Numbered from the stretch's first letter, positions 1-11,016 are shown. The stretch: 64,000 bases of DNA from Paludibacter sp. (GCA_028710415.1 JAQTUE010000020.1:1-64000); one strand, 5' to 3'. Made by a program: numbers and translations. Notes: generated by a model not told the origin, from the sequence alone.

Positions 1-2648
1 ATCCCATTATTATGCTTACTGCCCAGAGTACCTCCATGAATGCCATTGAGCTAAGCGATTATGCGGAAAATGTACTGCTTGAAAAATTACAAACTATTCC
101 GGGTGTAAGTTCTGTATCCATTTTTGGACAACAGAAACCATCCATGCGATTGTGGCTTGACCCGGGTAAAATGACCGCCTATAATTTAACGGCTGCTGAT
201 ATCAGTGCTGCCCTTAGCAAAGAAAATGTTGAAATGCCGGGAGGTAAGATCCGTGGGAATGCAACCGAACTGACAGTTAAAACTTCAGGAAGATTAGTTA
301 CTGAAGATGACTTTAACAACCTTATTGTCAAACAAAATGCAAACCAGATTGTACGGTTGAACGATATTGGTGAAGCAGTATTAGGTCCTCAAAATGAAGA
401 ATCAGGTTCAACCATTAATGGTACTACCGGAGTCATGTTGGCTTTAATCCCACTACCCGGAGCAAATGACATACAGATCGCGGATGAGTTCTATAAACGA
501 ATGGACCAGATAAATAAAAACCTTCCGAAAGGAATGGAATTAAATATCGGCAGGGATAAGTCTATTTTTGTAAGGCAATCGGTTACTGATGTATTGGAAA
601 CTCTTCTGATTGCTATCTTTCTGGTAGTCATGATAATATTCCTTTTCTTCCGGAACTGGATTATTGCCTTACGGCCCTTAATCGATATTCCTGTGTCACT
701 CATCGGGACATTTTTTGTCATGTACCTTTTCGGGTTTTCAGTAAATGTACTCTCACTCCTTGGGATTGTATTGGCAACCGGGCTGGTGGTGGATGATGGG
801 ATTGTAGTGACTGAAAATATATTCAAGCGTATTGAGAAAGGCATGAATAAATTCCAGGCTGCCATGGAAGGTACGCGTGAGATATTTTTTGCTGTAGTAT
901 CTACTTCACTCACCCTGGCCATCGTATTTATTCCGGTTATATTCCTCGAAGGTTTTACCGGCAGGTTATTCCGTGAGTTTGGTATTGTCGTGGCAAGTGC
1001 GGTATTAATCTCAGCTTTAGTGTCGCTGACGCTTACACCGGTATTGAACGTCTTTTTAGGAGGTTCAGCGACTCACCATTCTAAATTTTATGTTGCTTCC
1101 GAACCATTCTTTTTGAATGTTGAAAAGAAATACAGACGGTTCCTGGCATTTTTTATACTGAACAAATGGATTTCAGGGGCAATAATTATTTCTTGTGTGG
1201 CCTTGATTTTTGGTATATCTCAAACACTTAAATCAGAACTGGCCCCTTTGGAGGACCATAGTTTTATCAGAACCAGTATTACAGCTCCCGAAGGAACAGA
1301 ATTTTCCACAACAAAAGATATTATTGATAAGGTTGCTAAAATAAACAGTGACCTGGGTATTGAGTCCAAGTATACACTTGCAAGGTATGGCGGAGGACAA
1401 AGTTCAAGCGTAAATACCGGTATGGTCATGAACTTTATGTCCGATCCTTCTGAACGTAAGATTTCCCAACAGGATCTATATAAAAAATTATCCAAGATCT
1501 ATGATTCGATTCCTGACGCCCGTGTGATTGCAAGCCAGGAACCAACCATCACAACATCCAACTCCAGGGGTTTACCGGTTCAATTTGTGTTGCAGAACCT
1601 TGATTTTGATAAAATACAACTACTATTGCCTAAGTTCCTGGATGAAGCACGAAACAGCCCGGTATTCAGTAATGTGGATGTGGATTTAAAATTCAATAAG
1701 CCGGAATTAAATATCAAGGTAAACCGTTTAAAAGCTAACAGTCTTGGAATAAATGAAAAGGATGTATCTGATGCACTTGACCTGGCCTATAGTGGAAGCC
1801 GGTATGGGTACTTCTTACGCAATAACAGGCAGTATTACGTGATCGGACAGGTTGCACGTCAGGACAGGAATTCGACCTCCAATTTGTCGTCCCTGTATGT
1901 ACGATCCAATACCGGGAATATGATTCAGCTTGATAACCTGGTCGACATACAGGAAAACAGTAATCCACCGATTTTGTATCATTTCAACCGGTATAAATCG
2001 GCAACCGTATCAGCTAACCTTGCAGAAGGAAAAACTTTGGGAGAAGGTATTGCAGAGATGCAACGAATTGCAACAAAACTTCTGGATTCTACATTTACTA
2101 CTGCACTTGCCGGTCCATCCAGGGATTTTGCTGAAAGTAACTCGAATATCTCGTTTGCATTGATACTGGCACTCCTGCTGATTTATCTGATTCTGGCAGC
2201 CCAGTTTGAAAGCTTCAGGGATCCGTTTATCATCATGATAACAGTGCCAATGGCCATTGCCGGGGCTATGCTTTCACTCTGGATATTCGGACAAACATTG
2301 AATATATTCTCCGAAATAGGGATGATATTGCTTATCGGTATTGTGACAAAGAATGGTATTTTAATTGTAGAATTTGCCAATCAAAAACGGAAACTGGGCA
2401 TGAATAAAAGAGTAGCTGCCTTTGAATCAGCCTCGGCACGTTTCAGGCCAATCTTAATGACTTCCCTGGCAACTATATTTGGAGCTTTACCGATTGCATT
2501 TGCACTCGGTTCGGGTGCCTCCAGCCGAATCCCATTAGGGATAGTCGTAGTAGGAGGATTGTTCTTTTCATTAATGCTAACCTTGTTTGTTATTCCGGTT
2601 ACCTATATCGTGTTGTCGAGCAAAAATAAAAATAAAGATCAACAATGA
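1..2648 (+). CDS. RND family efflux transporter permease (HAE1/AcrB-like), 5' end outside window
   Basis: Frame is open to the left edge (PIIMLTAQS...). Has GLVVDDGIVVTENIFKR, FTGRLFREFG and IGIVTKNGILIVEFANQ signatures of AcrB-type pumps. Overlaps the downstream TolC-like gene by 4 bp. Confidence 0.95.
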   Translation, partial: PIIMLTAQSTSMNAIELSDYAENVLLEKLQTIPGVSSVSIFGQQKPSMRLWLDPGKMTAYNLTAADISAALSKENVEMPGGKIRGNATELTVKTSGRLVTEDDFNNLIVKQNANQIVRLNDIGEAVLGPQNEESGSTINGTTGVMLALIPLPGANDIQIADEFYKRMDQINKNLPKGMELNIGRDKSIFVRQSVTDVLETLLIAIFLVVMIIFLFFRNWIIALRPLIDIPVSLIGTFFVMYLFGFSVNVLSLLGIVLATGLVVDDGIVVTENIFKRIEKGMNKFQAAMEGTREIFFAVVSTSLTLAIVFIPVIFLEGFTGRLFREFGIVVASAVLISALVSLTLTPVLNVFLGGSATHHSKFYVASEPFFLNVEKKYRRFLAFFILNKWISGAIIISCVALIFGISQTLKSELAPLEDHSFIRTSITAPEGTEFSTTKDIIDKVAKINSDLGIESKYTLARYGGGQSSSVNTGMVMNFMSDPSERKISQQDLYKKLSKIYDSIPDARVIASQEPTITTSNSRGLPVQFVLQNLDFDKIQLLLPKFLDEARNSPVFSNVDVDLKFNKPELNIKVNRLKANSLGINEKDVSDALDLAYSGSRYGYFLRNNRQYYVIGQVARQDRNSTSNLSSLYVRSNTGNMIQLDNLVDIQENSNPPILYHFNRYKSATVSANLAEGKTLGEGIAEMQRIATKLLDSTFTTALAGPSRDFAESNSNISFALILALLLIYLILAAQFESFRDPFIIMITVPMAIAGAMLSLWIFGQTLNIFSEIGMILLIGIVTKNGILIVEFANQKRKLGMNKRVAAFESASARFRPILMTSLATIFGALPIAFALGSGASSRIPLGIVVVGGLFFSLMLTLFVIPVTYIVLSSKNKNKDQQ

Positions 2649-3964
2649 ACAGGCAAAAAAAACAACTAGTATTTAAGATAGTATTAGTAGCATGCATATT
2701 ATTTCCCTTTTCAGGTGTCAACGCCCAGAAATCGCTCACACTTAACAAAGCAGTGAGCATTGCTTTGAAGAACAATTTTGATATCCTGGTTTCAGGGAAC
2801 GATGCAAACATTGCAAGAGAAAATAATACCCCGGGGAATGCGGGGATGTTACCAACTGCTGCATTGAATGGTAGCGCTAACTACAATAGGAATAGCACTT
2901 TTCAAAAATATCCGGACGGAACTTCAGTGAATTTACCTTCATTGAATTCAACATCAGTAACAGCAGGAGCACAACTGTCATGGACATTATTCGATGGGGG
3001 TAAGATGTTCGTAACCAAAAGTAAATTGGATGAGATTGAATCATTAGGTGAAATTCAGTATAAGGACAAAGTGTTACAGACCCTGTTTAATGTCGTTGCA
3101 GCATACTATGATGTAGTCAGGCAAAAACAACAGCTTAAATCCATACGGGTTGCATTAAACTATAACAAGGACCGTGTTATCATTGCCCAGGCAGGTTTTA
3201 ATGCAGGATCGTTATTAAAAACTGATTTACTGCAAGCTAAGATTGATCTGAATGTGATTATGGAAAATCAGATCAACCAGCAATTTATCATTGTTGAAGC
3301 CGAAAAAACCCTGAACCTGTTATTAGGACAATCGAAAGATTCTACTTTTGAAATTACGGATTCAATACCCTTAAATTATACTCCAAATAAAACGGACCTG
3401 GTTCAAAAACTGAATTCATCAAATACCAGTATCTTGTCATTTCAGAAGCAAATAGACATTGCGGATATGTCAATAAAAGAATTTAAAAGCGGGTATCTTC
3501 CGAAAGTAGATTTCCGGGCGGGTTATTATTTTTCCCAATCCACCAATCCGAATCTGACAATAGCCCAAAATCGCACGTTAGGGCCACAGGTTGGAGGAAC
3601 AGTTGTCATCCCATTATTCAGTGCAGGAGAAAATAAACGAAAAGTTGCAGTAGCTAAGATTCAGTCTCAATCAGCCGGATATGACCTTCAGAATATCAGG
3701 TTGCAGTTAAATACTATATTAGACAATACACTGACTGATTTTGAGAATCAACAAAAGCTTCTACAGATTGAAACAGAGAATAATGAGCTGGCCCTTGAAA
3801 ATATAAAAATCAGTCTGGAACGTCTAAGGTTGGGTCAAACAACTTCCCTGGAAGTACATCTTGCCCAGGAGGATTTTGTACAATCGAATACACGGTTGAT
3901 CAATTTCCGGTATAACCTTAAACTGGCAGAAACCAAACTGAAGCAGCTGGTTTCTGATTTGTAG
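2645..3964 (+). CDS. TolC family outer membrane efflux protein
   Basis: Signal peptide, repeated helical TolC-like halves (VAAYYDVVRQKQQ, ENIKISLERLRLGQTTSLEV), directly after RND gene. Confidence 0.93.
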   Translation: MNRQKKQLVFKIVLVACILFPFSGVNAQKSLTLNKAVSIALKNNFDILVSGNDANIARENNTPGNAGMLPTAALNGSANYNRNSTFQKYPDGTSVNLPSLNSTSVTAGAQLSWTLFDGGKMFVTKSKLDEIESLGEIQYKDKVLQTLFNVVAAYYDVVRQKQQLKSIRVALNYNKDRVIIAQAGFNAGSLLKTDLLQAKIDLNVIMENQINQQFIIVEAEKTLNLLLGQSKDSTFEITDSIPLNYTPNKTDLVQKLNSSNTSILSFQKQIDIADMSIKEFKSGYLPKVDFRAGYYFSQSTNPNLTIAQNRTLGPQVGGTVVIPLFSAGENKRKVAVAKIQSQSAGYDLQNIRLQLNTILDNTLTDFENQQKLLQIETENNELALENIKISLERLRLGQTTSLEVHLAQEDFVQSNTRLINFRYNLKLAETKLKQLVSDL

Positions 3965-3989
3965 TAAGTTCGTTTTATCAAATACTCTA

Positions 3990-4025
3990 AAAAAGGTGTC
4001 ACTTATTCAGCGACACCTTTTTTAA
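3990..4025 (+). terminator. Rho-independent terminator after efflux operon
   Basis: AAAAAAGGTGTCACTTATTCAGCGACACCTTTTTT hairpin plus T-run. Confidence 0.85.
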
Positions 4026-4156
4026 CACCTGTGTATGGAAGTGAAAAAAAATATGTGTGAATGATGTAAGATTTTCCATGAATTATGTAACACATTGGGA
4101 GTCAAAACCAGCGACCTTTGTAACGTAAATAATAATTCACATATAAACTTAGAAAA

Positions 4157-4594
4157 ATGAAAAAGCTAACATTTTGTATAATGACTGCATTTGCTTTGTT
4201 GTCATTAAATCCCATCCAGTTAAAAGCTGAAACTGAAAAATCAGCTTCAACAGTAATAACAACGAATGCCAATTCCTCAGAGGCAACTAAAAACGCAGTA
4301 ACAAATGATGAAAGTAAAGCGAATGCTCTGGAAGCTGCTGATGTTGCAGAATCAAATGCGAACTTAGCAAGATTGGAAGAAATCAGGGCAATGGATATGT
4401 CTGAATTGACTCCTGCCGAAAAGAAAGAATTGCGTGAAGAAGTTCATATGATACAAAATGAACAGGGAATGCGCGACCGTGATCGTGAACGTTATGATAA
4501 TGACAATGCAAGGTATCATCGTCACCATGGAAGTGTGGTATTCATTGGTGGAGGTGGAATCCTATTGATTATCCTGATTTTATTGTTGTTGTAA
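4157..4594 (+). CDS. Small secreted protein with C-terminal hydrophobic segment, unknown function
   Basis: Signal peptide, A/N/E-rich middle, RDRDRERYDNDNARYHRHH linker, then GGGGILLIILILLLL. Confidence 0.75.
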   Translation: MKKLTFCIMTAFALLSLNPIQLKAETEKSASTVITTNANSSEATKNAVTNDESKANALEAADVAESNANLARLEEIRAMDMSELTPAEKKELREEVHMIQNEQGMRDRDRERYDNDNARYHRHHGSVVFIGGGGILLIILILLLL

Positions 4595-4627
4595 AGAATC
4601 CAAATTACATCAGTATAGATTATATAA

Positions 4628-4663
4628 AAGGCCCTCTGATTTCTCGGAGGGCCTTTTATATTT
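4628..4663. terminator. Bidirectional terminator hairpin
   Basis: ATAAAAGGCCCTCTGATTTCTCGGAGGGCCTTTTAT between convergent genes. Confidence 0.85.
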
Positions 4664-4678
4664 AAATAATTCTGGTTT

Positions 4679-5125
4679 TTATTCCAGTTCCAATAAAATA
4701 TCATCTTGCATAACGGCATCTCCGGCATCAACCTTGAAGCTTTTGATTACACCATTTTTTTCAGACAGGATATTGTTTTCCATTTTCATTGATTCCATGA
4801 TCAATAATAAATCGCCCTCTTTTACCGTGTCACCTACTTTTGCAACCAACCGGATGATACTTCCCGGTAGTGGCGCTTTGATAGTATTTGCACTTGGTTT
4901 ATTCGAAGGAGGTGCCGGTGCAGCTTTCCTGGCAATTACATTTTCGCCCGGTTTGGTTTGTACTTCCTTACGAACCAGTATTGGAGTCTTTAAGGTGTTA
5001 ACCTCTTGTTCCAAAACGACTGCGTAATTTTTACCATTCACTTCAATTTCGGCCTGATTACCTTCTACTGATTTGACATTCACACTGTATGAAGCCCCAT
5101 CTATTGTAAATTTGAATTTCTTCAT
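4679..5125 (-). CDS. Biotin carboxyl carrier protein / biotin-dependent decarboxylase or carboxylase biotinyl subunit
   Basis: C-terminal biotinyl domain with MESMKMEN motif. Confidence 0.93.
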   Translation of the reverse strand: MKKFKFTIDGASYSVNVKSVEGNQAEIEVNGKNYAVVLEQEVNTLKTPILVRKEVQTKPGENVIARKAAPAPPSNKPSANTIKAPLPGSIIRLVAKVGDTVKEGDLLLIMESMKMENNILSEKNGVIKSFKVDAGDAVMQDDILLELE

Positions 5126-5131
5126 AATATG

Positions 5132-5356
5132 TTATCGGATATTATTATTTATACCATAAATCTTTGAACTCCACGGCGAATAGCGTCTTTCGATGCGTTT
5201 GATAGTAATCACATTACTTTCATCATCGTGAACTTCGTCATAAAACAAATGCAACGCCATGGCTATAGCTACAATATCGGCTGATGGGACTTCTCCTTTA
5301 TCTTTGCCAATTGAAGCCGACCTGGTTTTTTTACCAAAAAGTTTTTCAAATATCAT
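5132..5356 (-). CDS. OadG-like small subunit lacking an obvious TM anchor
   Basis: Position in operon; SADIVAIAMALHLF...ITIKRIERRYSPWSSKIYGI resembles the OadG C-terminal region. Confidence 0.55.
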   Translation of the reverse strand: MIFEKLFGKKTRSASIGKDKGEVPSADIVAIAMALHLFYDEVHDDESNVITIKRIERRYSPWSSKIYGINNNIR

Positions 5357-5364
5357 AAGGCTGA

Positions 5365-6924
5365 TTATAAAGGTATGTTACAATGTTTCTTGGGTGGATT
5401 TACCACTTTCTTAGTTTCAAGCGCCTGGAAAGCACGTATCACACGAAAACGGGTATTCCTTGGCTCAATAATATCATCGATGTAACCAAAAGCTGCTGCC
5501 TGGTATGGATTTGCAAATTTATCCTTGTACTCATTTACTTTTTCCGAGATAAATGCTGCCTTTCCTTCCGGATCAGTGATGGCTGAAATAGCACGTCCTT
5601 CCAATACTTCGATAGCTCCTGCAGCACCCATTACGGCGATTTCTGCAGTTGGCCATGCATAGTTGAAATCACCACGCAATTGCTTACAACTCATTACGTC
5701 ATGCGCTCCACCATACGACTTGCGGATAGTTACCGTTACCTTCGGAACTGTAGCTTCACCATAAGCGAACATGAGTTTAGCACCGTGGGTAATGATACCG
5801 GCATATTCCTGTCCTGAACCCGGTAAGAATCCGGGAACGTCAACCAAAGTCAATACAGGAATGTTGAAGGCGTCACAGAAGCGCACAAAACGTGCTGCTT
5901 TACGCGATGCATCACAGTCCAGTACTCCGGCCAGGAAGTTAGGCTGATTGGCAACAATACCTGTTGGAGCACCATTAAAGCGGGCAAAGCCTACAATGAT
6001 GTTACGTGCATAGTGACGGTGAACTTCCAGGAATTCATCATTATCAACAATCCCGTGGATTACATCTTTCATGTCATAAGGCATGTTCGGATTATCCGGA
6101 ACAATCGAGTTCAGTTTATCGTCCAACCGAATGATAGGGTCGGTGTTTTCAAACAACGGAGCTTCTTCCAGGTTATTTGATGGTAAATAAGAAAGTAATT
6201 TGCGGATCAGCATCATACCTTCTTCTTCATCTTCAGCCTTGAAATGTGAAACACCCGATTTACGAGAGTGAACATCAGCTCCACCAAGATCTTCGGTAGA
6301 AATGTCTTCACCGGTAACTGATTTTACAACCTTAGGTCCGGTTACGAACATATAACTGTTTTCCTTGGTCATAACCACGAAGTCGGTTAGGGCAGGAGAG
6401 TATACAGCACCACCGGCACATGGTCCGAAAATAGCTGAAATCTGTGGAATAACACCCGAAGCCAGAATATTACGTTCGAAAATCTCAGCATATCCTGCCA
6501 GGGAAGTAACCCCTTCCTGAATACGTGCACCACCGGAATCATTAATACCAATCATTGGACAACCCATTTTCATGGCCATATCCATAACCTTACAAATCTT
6601 CAATGCCATTGTTTCCGACAATGAACCTCCGAATACTGTAAAGTCCTGTGCAAATACATACACTGTACGTCCATCAATCGTACCATGGCCGGTAATTACA
6701 CCATCACCCAGGTACTTCTCGTTTTCCAACCCGAAATTGGTACAACGGTGAGTCACAAACATGTCTAATTCTTCGAAGCTGCCTTCGTCCAACAACATTT
6801 CAAGGCGTTCACGGGCTGTGAATTTTCCTTTGGCATGCTGTGAAGCAATTCTTTTTGCACCACCACCCAATTTGGCTTGTACGCGTAGATCGATGAGGTT
6901 TTTTACCTTTTCTTGATTTTCCAT
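5365..6924 (-). CDS. Acyl-CoA carboxylase carboxyltransferase subunit (propionyl-CoA carboxylase / methylmalonyl-CoA decarboxylase alpha)
   Basis: Carboxyltransferase motifs ([49 protein letters not shown]). Confidence 0.93.
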   Translation of the reverse strand: MENQEKVKNLIDLRVQAKLGGGAKRIASQHAKGKFTARERLEMLLDEGSFEELDMFVTHRCTNFGLENEKYLGDGVITGHGTIDGRTVYVFAQDFTVFGGSLSETMALKICKVMDMAMKMGCPMIGINDSGGARIQEGVTSLAGYAEIFERNILASGVIPQISAIFGPCAGGAVYSPALTDFVVMTKENSYMFVTGPKVVKSVTGEDISTEDLGGADVHSRKSGVSHFKAEDEEEGMMLIRKLLSYLPSNNLEEAPLFENTDPIIRLDDKLNSIVPDNPNMPYDMKDVIHGIVDNDEFLEVHRHYARNIIVGFARFNGAPTGIVANQPNFLAGVLDCDASRKAARFVRFCDAFNIPVLTLVDVPGFLPGSGQEYAGIITHGAKLMFAYGEATVPKVTVTIRKSYGGAHDVMSCKQLRGDFNYAWPTAEIAVMGAAGAIEVLEGRAISAITDPEGKAAFISEKVNEYKDKFANPYQAAAFGYIDDIIEPRNTRFRVIRAFQALETKKVVNPPKKHCNIPL

Positions 6925-7011
6925 TTTTTTATATTTCTAAGGTTATTGGCTGTTGTTTATCAGTACAAAATCACGTGTAAGTACCAATCAACCAATGAAC
7001 CGGTTAGTCGT

Positions 7012-7422
7012 TTATTTGTTTGGATCTTCGCAAAGTTCTGTCAACACACCAAAAGTAGATTTAGGATGCAAAAAAGCAATATTTAACCCTTCAGCACCTT
7101 TACGTGGTTGTTTGTCAATTAACATGACACCGCGTTCAGCAGCCAAATCAAGTTTAGCCTGCAATCCTTCTACTGCAAATGCAATGTGATGTACTCCTTC
7201 ACCTTTCTTTTCAAGGAATTTTCCAACCGGTCCTTCCGGGTCAGTGGATTCAAGCAATTCAATTTTGGTCTGGCCAACTTTGAAGAATGCTGTTTTTACT
7301 TTTTGTTCCGGAACTTCTTCCACTGCGTAACATTTCAATCCCAATACATTTTCGTAGTAAGGAATAGCTGCTTCAAGGCTTTTTACGGCAATGCCTAAAT
7401 GCTCAATATGAGTCGGTTTCAT
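7012..7422 (-). CDS. mce: Methylmalonyl-CoA epimerase
   Basis: Glyoxalase-fold MKPTHIEHLGIAVKSLEAAIPYYENVLG, GVHHIAFAV; upstream of the carboxyltransferase. Confidence 0.9.
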   Translation of the reverse strand: MKPTHIEHLGIAVKSLEAAIPYYENVLGLKCYAVEEVPEQKVKTAFFKVGQTKIELLESTDPEGPVGKFLEKKGEGVHHIAFAVEGLQAKLDLAAERGVMLIDKQPRKGAEGLNIAFLHPKSTFGVLTELCEDPNK

Positions 7423-7898
7423 AATAAAATATGTAAAATAGTTTGATAATTCTGTTCCGGTAAATAAACTTTAAAATAGAACTTTTCAGTAAGTTCTTAA
7501 AATTACTAAATACAGAAATTTTTCCGTATTTTAATTTCCTGCAAAATTACATTAATTATTCTTCATTATCAAGCAAATAGGCAATAATTTTTCATCTTTT
7601 TTCTTTTTGTTGATTATCAGAAAGATAGGATTAAAGTCGTAAAATCGTATAAAAAACCTGCCTAAACAAGAAAAGACCAACCCATGAGTCAGTCTTTTCT
7701 TTCAATCTTAAGCTTTTTTGCTTCCCTTTCTTTAAAACGGTAATTAAAGTAATGATTCCAATATGCTTTTGTAAGGTAATCTGCCAGGATCAAAACACTC
7801 AAAATCTCAATGTATACCTGGTATTTTGCGTGTTTTCATCAAAAGTCTTGTCAAACCAACAAATCATTGACTTTGAAAAGAAGGATCTAAAATTCCAA

Positions 7899-8585
7899 TT
7901 ATTGGGTTATTTTTATTCTGGCTATATAATCCCGTTGTAATATGGTAGTTGGATAGACCGGATAGGGTTTTAAATCAATCAACTTAATTTCATAACCAGA
8001 TATGAGGGTATCGTTTCTAAATCCGCTGGAAGTATTAAGCGAAAACTGAGATAACCGGTTGTTGGAAGCAAAGTCAAAACTAACTTTTGCATTCCCCGCC
8101 CAAACGCATTCCACATTGAACGGGCATCTGGAGTCTTCACTTACCGAATCAAGCCTTATGCTGATCCCATTTTCATAGTTCCGGTATGTTTTCCCGTAAA
8201 CAAGGTCAATCGTATCATTAAGCGATAAATCGCTGCATTTACGGATAGTGCTCAGTTTTATGTTCCGGACTCTGAAATCCTCAACAACAGCATCGGTGGG
8301 GGTATTTGTATACACAATGCTGCTGTCGTTTAATAGGTCGGCACTAAATATTACCCTGTAATTGTTATCAGTGTAATTTTCAGGAAGGTTTACAGGGTTA
8401 TATTTGAGAGTATCTTTGTTATCCTGTATCACAATCAGGTAACGGTAGGCTGATGGGCCGCAAAAGCACCTGTGAATTTCAATAACTCCAATCCTATTAT
8501 TCAAATCCCGTGGAGTATTGTACGTTTCCATGCTGCAACCTGCTAACAAGAAAATAAGCATTGCATAACTAATAAATCTTTTCAT
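7899..8585 (-). CDS. Hypothetical lipoprotein
   Basis: Start chosen at MKRFISYAMLIFLLAGCS (lipobox). Confidence 0.6.
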   Translation of the reverse strand: MKRFISYAMLIFLLAGCSMETYNTPRDLNNRIGVIEIHRCFCGPSAYRYLIVIQDNKDTLKYNPVNLPENYTDNNYRVIFSADLLNDSSIVYTNTPTDAVVEDFRVRNIKLSTIRKCSDLSLNDTIDLVYGKTYRNYENGISIRLDSVSEDSRCPFNVECVWAGNAKVSFDFASNNRLSQFSLNTSSGFRNDTLISGYEIKLIDLKPYPVYPTTILQRDYIARIKITQ

Positions 8586-8683
8586 GAGTTCTCTTTCAAA
8601 TATAGACGGAAGATCTGTTGAAAACGTTGCATGCAAACTTTTCCAAAGTTCTAAACTTTGGAAAAGTTAGTTATTCCAAAAAA

Positions 8684-8720
8684 AAACAGCATTCATCGTC
8701 GTGATAAATGCTGATTCTGT
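8684..8720 (-). terminator. Terminator-like hairpin after pstS-like gene
   Basis: ACAGCATTCATCGTCGTGATAAATGCTG with flanking A/T runs. Confidence 0.6.
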
Positions 8721-8737
8721 TTATATACAAGCAGGGT

Positions 8738-9550
8738 TTACATTTTTAATGGAACATACCCTACTTCCTTTACAATCTTTTGACCCTGGGCAGAAATAAT
8801 ATAATTGACCAGTGGATTTAATCTGGGTTCATTCTTTTTATCATAATAGAAATACAAGGGCCGTACAATAGGATAAGTTTTATTCACAGCATTTGCCAGG
8901 GATGGTGCAATATAAGTCTTGCCATTAAATGATACATGAATAGCCTTGACCGATTTGTTTATATAAGCCAATCCCACATATCCGATGGCACCTTTTGTCT
9001 GGCTTACCGATTGAATAATAGCTCCTGTGGCAGGCATACTTAAGATTGCACTCATATAGTTTTTGTTCAATAATACATGTTCTTTAAAGAATTCATAGGT
9101 ACCCGAACTCGTTTCACGGGAATAAGGAATAATTTTTAGGTTAGCACCTCCCACCTGATTCCAGTTTGTGATTTTACCTGTAAAAATACCTTCCAACTGT
9201 GCTCGTGTCAGTTTTGAAACAGCATTTGATGGATTTACGACAACTGCCAGGGCATCATACGCAATAATCCGGGTAACAAGCGTTTTCCCTTTTTCCTGAA
9301 ACTTCATTTTTTCATCTATTTTCATGCTGCGGGATGCCATGGCAATATCCGTAGAACCCTCAATAAGGGCTGCAATGCCTACACCACTTCCTCCACCGAT
9401 AATGCTGACTGACTGTTTGTGATTCTTCATGAACATTTCTGCCTCTTTTTGAGCTAATGGCAAGACTGTGTCACTACCTTTGATTTTTTGGGCGTAGAAT
9501 GATGGGGCCAACGCGCATACCATCATGACAGATAAAATAAGTTTTTTCAT
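8738..9550 (-). CDS. PstS family phosphate ABC transporter substrate-binding protein
   Basis: KGSDTVLPLAQKEAEMF, GGGSGVGIAALIEGSTDIAMASR, TKGAIGYVGLAYI. Confidence 0.9.
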   Translation of the reverse strand: MKKLILSVMMVCALAPSFYAQKIKGSDTVLPLAQKEAEMFMKNHKQSVSIIGGGSGVGIAALIEGSTDIAMASRSMKIDEKMKFQEKGKTLVTRIIAYDALAVVVNPSNAVSKLTRAQLEGIFTGKITNWNQVGGANLKIIPYSRETSSGTYEFFKEHVLLNKNYMSAILSMPATGAIIQSVSQTKGAIGYVGLAYINKSVKAIHVSFNGKTYIAPSLANAVNKTYPIVRPLYFYYDKKNEPRLNPLVNYIISAQGQKIVKEVGYVPLKM

Positions 9551-9905
9551 TTTAAATAGTTTTTAGTATTCATTGAATTGTTGTTTTACTTTCCATGATG
9601 AATGGTCAGGAAATTATATTTTGAATCAAACCGGTAAAAGTTTGAGTTTTTTTAAAACTATTCCGGTAATATACAACTAAATTGCATGGAACTATCCATT
9701 CTTTTTGTATCGGATATGGTTTAAAGTTGAGATGAGTCAATTTAAGGAACATGATTGTTGATGATGTTTCATTTTTATTACAAAATTCTAAACGTATAAG
9801 AGTTTATAAAAGTTTATTGAACTTTGATACAAAGAATCTGTTTTATTAAAATGATAAGAATCGGATATTGAAAGAATGGATATTCCCTGATATTCAATTT
9901 GAGAT

Positions 9906-10400
9906 ATGAAAAAACTAATTTTTATTCTGATACTGGCAACAGGAATGGTTGGTACTTTAAATGCCCAGCCTATTCGGAATGCACTTGGTCTTCGGATGGG
10001 TTACGATGCCCAGGATATAACCTACCAACAACATGTAGGTGCTTCTGACAGGCTTGAGCTCACCTTTGGGTTAAATACGTTAGGTCATAATCAGGCAGGT
10101 GTATTATGCCGCGGTTTTGCACTCAGCGGCATGTACCAATGGGTGACTGATTTGTCTTCGTTGACCACCGGACTAAAATGGTACCTGGGATTGGGAGCTG
10201 CTGTCCTCGATCATGGCAGCCTGACTGTTGGCAAGTATGGTGCCGGGGTGCTGGCGCAAGTAGGAGTGGAGTATAACTTTAATTCCCCCTGGCAGCTTTC
10301 ACTGGACTATCGACCGGGATTTTACTGGCTTCCGGGTTCCGGAAATATATACCGCATGTCATGGAATGTACCTTGCGTTGCCCTGAGGTATCACTTGTAA
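9906..10400 (+). CDS. Outer membrane beta-barrel protein
   Basis: Signal peptide and alternating aromatic beta pattern ending WNVPCVALRYHL. Confidence 0.65.
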   Translation: MKKLIFILILATGMVGTLNAQPIRNALGLRMGYDAQDITYQQHVGASDRLELTFGLNTLGHNQAGVLCRGFALSGMYQWVTDLSSLTTGLKWYLGLGAAVLDHGSLTVGKYGAGVLAQVGVEYNFNSPWQLSLDYRPGFYWLPGSGNIYRMSWNVPCVALRYHL

Positions 10401-10417
10401 ACATGTGGTTTAAAATT

Positions 10418-10455
10418 TGAAATGCAGGACTCGTTATGAATCCTGCATTTTTAAT
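10418..10455 (+). terminator. Terminator
   Basis: AAATGCAGGACTCGTTATGAATCCTGCATTTTTAATTTTT. Confidence 0.75.
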
Positions 10456-10471
10456 TTTTGCAGATTGTAGA

Positions 10472-10792
10472 TTAATACAATTTAAAAAGCTTGATTAAAT
10501 TGATATTAACCAGTTTTAATTCATATGAATCCATTCTCCCTATTCTGCCCAAAGCAAGGTCTTTATCAATAGTTGCAATTTTTGAAAGTCTAAGAAGAGA
10601 TTCTTTCTTTAAGCCATTATTTTTGTTGGGTTTCAATAAAATATCTGTCTCTTCTTTCCATTTAAGTTGAGTCGATATGAAAGCCAGGGTTATATCAAAT
10701 TCACCATTGATAAGTACTAATGCAGGTCTGTTTTTGTTTCCTTTTAAATCAGTAAATGGAAACGGTATAAGTAGTATATCCCCTTTTTCCAT
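10472..10792 (-). CDS. MazF/PemK-type toxin
   Basis: MEKGDILLIPFPFTDLKGNKNRPALVL is typical of the PemK/MazF N-terminus; overlaps the upstream small ORF by 1 nt. Confidence 0.8.
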   Translation of the reverse strand: MEKGDILLIPFPFTDLKGNKNRPALVLINGEFDITLAFISTQLKWKEETDILLKPNKNNGLKKESLLRLSKIATIDKDLALGRIGRMDSYELKLVNINLIKLFKLY

Positions 10793-11016
10793 TAGTATTT
10801 CTCAATTATATCGTTTACAGTATACAAATCTTCATCATCTTTCAAAAATTCAAAAGCATTTGATTCACCTGCTAATTGTTCAATTCCTTGTTGAAGTGTC
10901 TCCTCTTCGTATTTTTTTAGAATATATTCCGTAAAGTCCGATACTTCTCTTACTTTATCGTTTGGAAGTTTCGATAAAGACTTTAAAGTTCTGTTTATGA
11001 GAGTTTCTCGCATCAT
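10792..11016 (-). CDS. Cognate antitoxin candidate
   Basis: Small ORF directly upstream of and overlapping the MazF-like gene; LPNDKVREVSDFTEYIL resembles DUF2281-type antitoxins. Confidence 0.65.
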   Translation of the reverse strand: MMRETLINRTLKSLSKLPNDKVREVSDFTEYILKKYEEETLQQGIEQLAGESNAFEFLKDDEDLYTVNDIIEKY

